Source of the DNA: Diadophis punctatus similis
Lineage: Eukaryota; Chordata; Lepidosauria; Squamata; Dipsadidae
Assembly: GCA_023053685.1 (NCBI GenBank)
Contig: JALIGW010000002.1
Span: 254,239,239 to 254,303,238, forward strand
Direction: 5' to 3'
DNA length: 64,000 bases
The position numbers and the translations under genes are program-made. The notes beneath the pieces are model-generated. The model did no database searches. It saw nothing but the letters and a program-made list of their open reading frames with translations, and was not told the origin of the DNA. Below, one piece after another: positions 57,999 through 64,000 of the stretch; position 1 is the stretch's first letter; every line of letters begins with the position of its first letter.

Positions 57999-58355
57999 CT
58001 CTCATTGTGTTTCCATGCCCAAGCCCAAAACAAATAATTGCTCTTTTCTCTCATCCTATGAACACTCCAGGGTTTTGCATCAAGATAATTATGGATGTTT
58101 CTAAGGAAATATTATAGCATGCATGAAAAGAGTTACATAGGACTTTATATATGGATCTGTCAACATATGAAATGAATAGGTTTTTTCTTTTTCTTTTTTT
58201 TTTGTTCCCTGATAACTCTGTGCATTGTTCATTTGTGTTCTCTTCTTAACAATTTTTAAACTTGTGCTTAATAAAAGCAAACAGAATATAAAAGCTCATA
58301 TTGTTTGCCTGAGTTATGAGGGCGACCTGGTTACATCTGCTGCTGCTCCTAAAAG

Positions 58356-58480
58356 CGTTGTTCTGAATTCTGTTTATGCTTTTAATCACATGTTTATGTT
58401 GTTTTTATATGTTGCTGTAAACCACTCAGAATTAACGTAGGTGAGATGGGTGGTATAGGAATTTAATAAAGAAATAAATT
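58356..58480 (+). repeat. Right boundary of the array; LINE-tail-like sequence
   Basis: Homology with units 1-3 ends after CTCCTAAAAGC. The next ~56 bp repeat 57800-57855 (TTCTGAATTCTGTTTATGCT and on), but then continue as a LINE 3' tail (GTAAACCACTCAG, then AATTTAATAAAGAAATAAAT) instead of the V2R fragment. Confidence 0.75.
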
Positions 58481-58548
58481 CTGGTTTTATTCCTGACCAA
58501 ACAGGTCAGTTTTTCCAGCTCTGCTAGTTCTGACATCTTTACCATTTT

Positions 58549-59175
58549 AGAAATTAAGGAGAAATTAATTACGGAGAGAATCAACCTAGAACTAAGGAGA
58601 AATTTACTGACAGTTAGAACAATTAATCAGTGAAATAATTTGCCTCCAAAATTGTGGGTGCTCCAACACTGGAGGTTTTTAAGAAGAGACTGGATAACCA
58701 TTTGTCTGAAACAATATAGGGCAGTGATGGCGAACCTTTTTTGGTTCGCGTGCCAAAAGGGGGGGGATGCGGGGGATCACGTGTGTGCATGCCCACACTC
58801 ATAATTCCATGCACCCCCGCACATGCACGCATGACCCCCCTGCTCCCAGCATGCAATGGCACGCCCAGTTTTCGCTCTCCCCAGGCTCCAGAGCCTTTCT
58901 AGGAGCCTGGGGAGGGCGAAAACAGCCTTCCCCACCCCCTCTGGAGGCTGGAAACAGCCTGTTTCCCGACTCCCAGTGGGCCCAGAAGGCCCGAAAATCA
59001 GCCGGCTGGTGCACACATGCACGCCGGACCTGAGCTCGCGTGCCCACCAATATGGCTCCGCGTGCCACTTGTGGCACCCGTGCCATAGGTTCGCCATCAC
59101 AGATATAGGGTTTCCTGCTTGAGCAGGGGGTTGGACTACAACTTCAGTGCCTCTTCCAACTCTGTTATTCTATTA
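58549..59175 (+). repeat. CR1-type LINE 3' end, interrupted by a hAT element
   Basis: Sense-orientation CR1 3' end (CTGGATAACCATTTGTCTGA, then GGTTGGACTACAACTTC and an ATTCTATT end). It is split at 58722 by the hAT element below. Confidence 0.8.
58722..59102. mobile_element. 381-bp hAT-type MITE nested in CR1
   Basis: Ends are CAGTGATGGCGAACC and GGTTCGCCATCAC. Exact 8-bp duplications ATATAGGG are at 58714-58721 and 59103-59110. The right terminus reads CACAG instead of CACTG. Confidence 0.9.
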
Positions 59176-59640
59176 TACAGAATACTGATCAAAGATAGTT
59201 TGAACATATACTGTGAAGATCCCCAAATGTGAAGAAGAAATTGCTTTACAGCTAATAAGGGAAGGAGATATATACATTTACCAAGTCTTTGTGATGTAAA
59301 ACCTTAGCATATGTTGCTCCTGAGTCGATTCTTTCTATGGTAGGCAAGTTGTTAGAAAAATAAAATCTCTGGTGCTTTGGTACAAAACAACAAACAAATT
59401 ACTATTATTTGGGTAATTGTAAGGAGGAGAAAGTCCATCTGCAACATCCTGAACTCTGTGGGATTCTGGTTCAGATGGGGACTGCAAAGTATGCTTTCTA
59501 GGCCCATTTCAGCATGCTTTCTGGATGCTTCCCTATGTCCCCTTTTAATCTACAAGTAGAGCAAATATGTTATTTTATTCAGTTTACTTAGTAAGAACAA
59601 TATACAAAGGAAATTGTATTAAATTTCATTCATTTTTTTA
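59176..59640. other. Unannotated flank
   Basis: No gene, repeat or motif I can support. Confidence 0.5.
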
Positions 59641-59644
59641 AAAA

Positions 59645-59985
59645 AGGTAAAGGTTTCCCCTGTCTAGTCGTGTCCTACTTTAGAAGGAGGTTTTCATTCC
59701 ATTTCTTAGCTGTGGCAGCCAGTGCTGTCTGGAGATACTTCCATGGTTATGTGGCCAACATGACTATATGCCGAGGTGCACGAAATTGTGTGACCTTCCC
59801 ACTGAAGTGGTACCAACTCTCTTACCTACTTGCATTTGCAGGTTTTCAAACTGCTAGGTGAGCAGGAGCTGAAATGAGGATGGGATCTCACCCCATCATG
59901 TGGTGCTTGGGTCTCAAACCCCGGCTGTCAGCTTTCCAACTGACAAGCTCAGAGTCTTGAGCCATCAATGCCCTCTCACTTCTTT
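59645..59985 (-). mobile_element. Degenerate tRNA-derived SINE
   Basis: The reverse complement carries an A-box-like TTGATGGCTCAAGACTCTGA and a B-box-like GGGGTTTGAGACCC. The left end AAAAGGTAAAGGTTTCCCCT matches a widespread amniote/squamate SINE tail. Quite diverged. Confidence 0.6.
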
Positions 59986-60199
59986 AAATGACCCTTCAAA
60001 AGTTGCTGGGCCTCTTTATTTTCACTTTGCTTCTCCTTAAAAGACATGAACGTGCAGAGGATCATCCACTCACAGCCCCCCTCCTACCCATCAAGGCCCC
60101 TTTCCTTGTAACACTTCCAAGGGGACCACTGTTGGCAATGATATGTGGGAATGACCTTGGGAGACAGAGGGATAACTTATTCTTGGTTAGCAGCTGTAA

Positions 60200-60415
60200 A
60201 TACAGGTACTCCTCAACCTTTGACCACAATTGAACCCAAAATTTCCATTACTAAGCAAGACATTTCTTAAGTGCGCTTTGTCCCATTTCATCACCTTTCT
60301 CATCACAGTTAAGTGGATCACTGCAGTTGTTAAGCTAGCAACACTGTTGTTAAGTAAATTTAGCTTCTCCCTTGACTTTGCTTGTCAGAAGGTGGAGGAT
60401 GGAAGGATTTATATT
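60200..60415 (+). repeat. Dispersed repeat, probable DNA-transposon remnant
   Basis: TACAGGTACTCCTCAACCTT and the TTGTTAAGTAAATTTAGCTT stretch are familiar from a common squamate dispersed repeat. The class assignment is from memory of similar sequence and not proven here. Confidence 0.4.
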
Positions 60416-60734
60416 CCTTGCAGTCATCTGCTCATTAGCACTCTTTCTGAGAGTCACATGCATATGGCACAACATAGGAGAACAAACTCCTCAGGACAAT
60501 AAAGCTTTTAAGTCTAGGTACCTGCATACTACATAAAGATCTTAGGGACTCGATACTTAGGGACTAATATATTTAAACATCATTGCTTTTTCAGACATTG
60601 GATAGTTGCCTTAATTTTTTATATGCTTGGGAAAAAAAGAAAATCATGATTTCTTTGCCATGCTAGCTTTCTTAGCAGAAATTAATGTTTCATTACCATA
60701 TTAGGTAACACTATCCATTCTGCCTAGCATTGAT

Positions 60735-60825
60735 GATGTTACCTGGTATGGTAATGAAACGTCTGCAAGAAAACCACCAAGCTCAGAGAGCACCAAGGAC
60801 CCCACAGTTCAATCCTGAGCTACAA
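60735..60825 (+). repeat. Dispersed repeat also found in V2R intron 4
   Basis: GTAATGAAACGTCTGCAAGA to CACCAAGGACCCCACA matches, in reverse, 14217-14310 and the equivalents in genes 3 and 4. Confidence 0.6.
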
Positions 60826-61213
60826 ATATTATCTTTTATTGCTTTCCAGCTGATATGTCAATCAAGAGGTAGAGATAGCTCTAATTTGCACATACTTGTA
60901 TTAGAAAATTTAGACTTTCAGGATGCCACAAAGCTTTTGACTGTGGACAATGTTTCTGGATGAATAGTCTCTGGCATTTGACTTGCCCAAGGGTGCATTT
61001 TATGAATGAAGGTATTTAAATCTCTTAAAAGCCTGTATTTTTAACCCAGCTTCCCTCTATTTTAATTTATTAATTTATTATTTATTTATTACAATTTCTA
61101 TGCCGCCCAACTCCCGGGGGACTCTGGGCAGCTAACAGCAGGTATAGAAATATAATCAATAAAAAACAATTTTAAAAACATATTAAAATACTATCAATCT
61201 TTTAAAAGAACTT

Positions 61214-62254
61214 TCACTCATACCCCGCCTGCCGGAAGAGCCAAGTTTTTATTGCTTTACGGAAGGCCAGCAGGGTGGGGATAGTCCTGATCTCTAGAGG
61301 GAGTTGGTTCCAAAGGGAGGGGGCTCCCACAGAGAAGGCTCTCTCCCTCAGCCCCGCCAACCGGCATTGCTTGGTTGATGGGACCTGGAGGAGACCAACT
61401 CTGTGGGACCTAACCGGTGGTAGGGAGGTATGCGGCAGGATGCGGTCCCGAAGGTAACCTGGCCCTGAGCCATGTAGGGCTTTAAAGGTAACGACCAACA
61501 CCTTAAATTGGATCCGGAGACTAATGGGCAGCCAATGCAGCTGGCGGAGGATCGGTGTTACGTTGGTGCATCTGGGTACACCCACCACAGCTCGTGCAGC
61601 TGCATTTTGCACCAATTGCAGTCGCCGGACACTCTTCAAGGGTAGCCCCATGTAGAGCGCATTGCAGTAATCCAGCCGTGAGGTGATAAGGGCATGAGTG
61701 ACTGTGAGAAGTGCCTCCTTCTCCAAGTAGGGTCGCAATTGGTGCACAAGACGTACTTGTGCAAAGGTCCCCCTAGCCACAGCTGAAAGATGTTGTTCCA
61801 ATTTTAGCTGTGGGTCTAGGAGGACACCCAAATTGCGAACCCGTTCTGAGGGAGCTAATTTCTCCCCCCCCCCAAGAACCAAGGAGGGATAATTGGTCAA
61901 ATCCTTAGGAGGCAATATCCACAGCCACTCAGTCTTGTCAGGGTTAAGTTTTAGCCGGTTCTTCCCCATCCAGACCCTAACATCATCCAGGCAGCGGCCC
62001 ATTACGTCTACGGCTTCCCCGAATTGAGACGGGGTGGAGATGTACAACTGGGTATCATTAGCATATTGCTGATACCTCACCCCGTGTCGTCGGATGATCT
62101 CACCCAGTGGCTTCATGTAGATGTTAAACAGGATGGGCGAGAGGACCGAGACGACGCAGAAGGATACCATGGTCAATGGTATCAAAGGCCGCTGAGAGGT
62201 CAAGTAGCACCAGGATAGAGGAGTAATCCCCATCCCGGGCTCGCCAGAGGTCAT
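61214..62254 (-). pseudogene. LINE ORF2, reverse transcriptase C-terminal part
   Basis: Contains SVLSPILFNIYMKPLGEIIR, then YANDTQLYIS where YADD is expected, and the RLDYCNALYMGLP and SLWNQLP blocks. The upstream GVPQG part of motif B is deleted. YAND would inactivate the enzyme. Confidence 0.9.
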
Positions 62255-62912
62255 CCATCAGGGTGACCAAAACCGTTTCCATACTGTAGCCACACCTGAA
62301 ACCTGATTGAAAGGGATCCAGAAAATCAGTGTCATCCAGCAGCCGTAGGAGCTGGAGCACCACCACTTTCTCAACAACCTTCCCCACGAAGGGAAGGTTG
62401 GAGACTGGACGGAAGTTCTTTAAATCCGCCGGGTCCAGGGAAGGCTTCTTGAGGAGGGGTCTCATCACCGCAGCTTTTAAGGGCTGCGGGACAGACCCCT
62501 CTCTCAAAGAAGTGTTGACCAATGCCTGGAGCCAGCCACGTGAAACCTCCCTGGTGGCCGAAACCAGCCAGGAAGGGCACGGGTCCAATAAACAAGTGGC
62601 GGAGCTCATCGCTCCTATGGCCTTGTCTACATCCTCAGGAGTCACCAGTTCAAACCTATCCCATATAACCGGACTAAGACCTGCCCCAGTCGTCTCGGCC
62701 TGTACTGCCCAATCAGAGTCCAGGTCTGTCCGAATCTGAACGACTTTATCCGCCAGAAACCGAGAAAATTCCTCAGCTCTACCCTGCAAGGGATCTCCGC
62801 CTTCCTCCTTAGCAAGAAGGGTGCGAGTCACCCTAAACAGGGTGGCTGGGCGGGAGTCAGCGGACGCAATAAGAGCGGAAAAATGCGAACATTTTGCCGC
62901 CTGTATCACCAC
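62124..62912 (-). pseudogene. LINE ORF2, reverse transcriptase N-terminal part
   Basis: Reads through KNFRPVSNLPFVGKVVEKVV and AFDTIDHGILLRRLG, then shifts frame at the internal deletion near 62150. Confidence 0.9.
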
Positions 62913-63118
62913 TAAGTAAGACTTAATGAAAGTTCTTAAAAGTGTCTGGTCAGACTCAGTTTTACTAGATCTCCATCATCGCTCTAGGAGTCTCTTGTGG
63001 CGCTTCATCTCCCGGAGTTCCTCGGTAAACCAAGGAGCCCTCCTGGATCCACTTCCACGGAGAGGTTGCAAAGGCACAATACGATCAAAGGCCCCCGCCG
63101 CCGCCCGATTCCAGGTGG

Positions 63119-63960
63119 CTACAAGGGCCTCGGACGAATTGTGTACCAGGGATTCAGGTATTTCCCCAAGCTCCCTCTGGAATCCTCGGGTTCCATTAGG
63201 CGCCTGGGGCGGAACCACTTAATCGGTCCCGCCTCCTTGCGGTGGAGGAGTGGTGCCATGAAATCCAACCTCAGAAGGAAATGATCTGACCACGACAAGG
63301 GTACTGTGACTAAATCCCTCAGCCTCAGATCATCTTTCCACTGCCCCGAGAGAAACACAAGGTCAAGTGTGTGACCACCCTCATGAGTCAGACCCTGAAC
63401 TACTTGGGTCAGGTCCATGGTTGTCATGGAAGCCATGAATTCCTGGACTGCCCCCGAGGCTTCGCCGGGCGATGGCAGATTAAAGTCCCCCAGCACCATC
63501 AACCTGGGGAACTCAATTGCCAGCCCTGCAACCGCCTCGAGCAGAACAGGCAGGGCCTTTGCAACGCAGCCAGGAGGCAGGTACGTTAGCAAAAGGCCCA
63601 CCTGAACCCCTAAGTCCAACTTCAGAAGGAGCGTCTCACACCCAACAATCTCCAGGGCAGGGCTCCTTCGAGGACACAGATTCTGGCAAGCTATGATAGC
63701 CACTCCTCCACCCCTTCCCTGGGGTCGCGGCTGATGCTGAACCGAGAACCCGTCCGGGCATATCTCCGAAAGGGGCACCCCCCCTCCTGGCCCAGCCAGG
63801 TCTCAGTGATACATGCCAGGTCAGCCCCCTCTTCTAGGATTAAATCCCGGATAAGGGGGGCCTTGTTGGTAATCGACCTGGCATTTAACAGCAGCAGCTT
63901 GAGCCCAGGGCCCTGACATCCCTGGTTACCAGGTACTCGGATTGAGCTAGATGGAACCAA
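63119..63960 (-). pseudogene. LINE ORF2, endonuclease region (two frames)
   Basis: [20 protein letters not shown] and ACITETWL (63691-63960), then in another frame LLLTYLPPGCVAKALPVL, VLGDFNLPSPGEA and WSDHFLLRLDF (63119-63778). These are the endonuclease motifs of the CR1/L2 group. The frame changes in the overlap. Confidence 0.85.
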
Positions 63961-64000
63961 ACCAGAGGGGCCAGAACAAGGAATCGCTTGTAAACAGCGA

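Larger units (their letters stand above)
61070..64000 (-). mobile_element. L2/CR1-group LINE, minus strand, runs off the right edge
   Basis: Same family as 43137-45384 but longer. The 3' tail is at 61070-61200, and coding pieces run leftward from an endonuclease region near 63960 to the C-terminus at 61214. The element is broken by frame changes and an internal deletion in the reverse transcriptase. Confidence 0.9.

Noticed and set aside
58767..59122. Overlapping frames of about 90-107 residues on both strands
   Set aside because: They lie within a non-coding hAT MITE and its GC-rich interior.

Overview
The window is nuclear DNA of a squamate reptile, most likely a snake. It carries a head-to-tail array of vomeronasal type-2 receptor (V2R, family C GPCR) genes. 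It is also crowded with repeats typical of squamates: CR1/L2-type LINE tails ending in ATTCT or AAAT repeats, tRNA-derived SINEs, hAT-type MITEs with 8-bp target duplications, an L1 element and many microsatellites. The species call is inference from repeat content and from the V2R expansion; no marker in the sequence settles it.

All array genes are on the + strand. Gene 1 is represented only by its last exon (2130-3034); its other exons lie left of the window. Gene 2 (8466-18817) has six correctly phased exons, but a 13-bp deletion in the 7TM exon makes it a pseudogene. Gene 3 (24287-39955) and gene 4 (46032-56633) are intact: six exons of 212, 295, 846, 228, 127 and 905 bp, with introns in phases 2, 0, 0, 0 and 1, giving 870 residues. 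The protein has a signal peptide, a periplasmic-binding-like ligand domain (exons 1-4), a nine-cysteine linker (six Cys in exon 5, three at the start of exon 6) and a 7TM domain (exon 6). The repeat unit is about 15.8 kb in its simplest form; genes 3 and 4 differ mainly by transposon insertions.

The copies are mosaics. Introns and exon 6 of genes 1 and 2 match each other, as do those of genes 3 and 4. However, the DNA upstream of gene 3 matches that upstream of gene 2. Exons 1-5 of genes 3 and 4 are nearly identical, and gene 2 differs from them mostly in one 95-residue patch of exon 3. Each intergenic region carries a roughly 145-bp fossil of a V2R exon 6 tail, a shared putative TATA box about 147 bp before the ATG, and a shared polyadenylation signal about 380 bp after the stop.

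Array homology stops at about 58356. The right flank (58356-64000) holds no gene I recognise: CR1 and SINE pieces, a nested hAT element, and a minus-strand L2/CR1-group LINE that runs off the end. Intron 5 of each gene also contains conserved segments I could not identify. The window shows a tandem sensory-receptor array with informative recombination and transposon history; I did not find a clearly new biochemical system.
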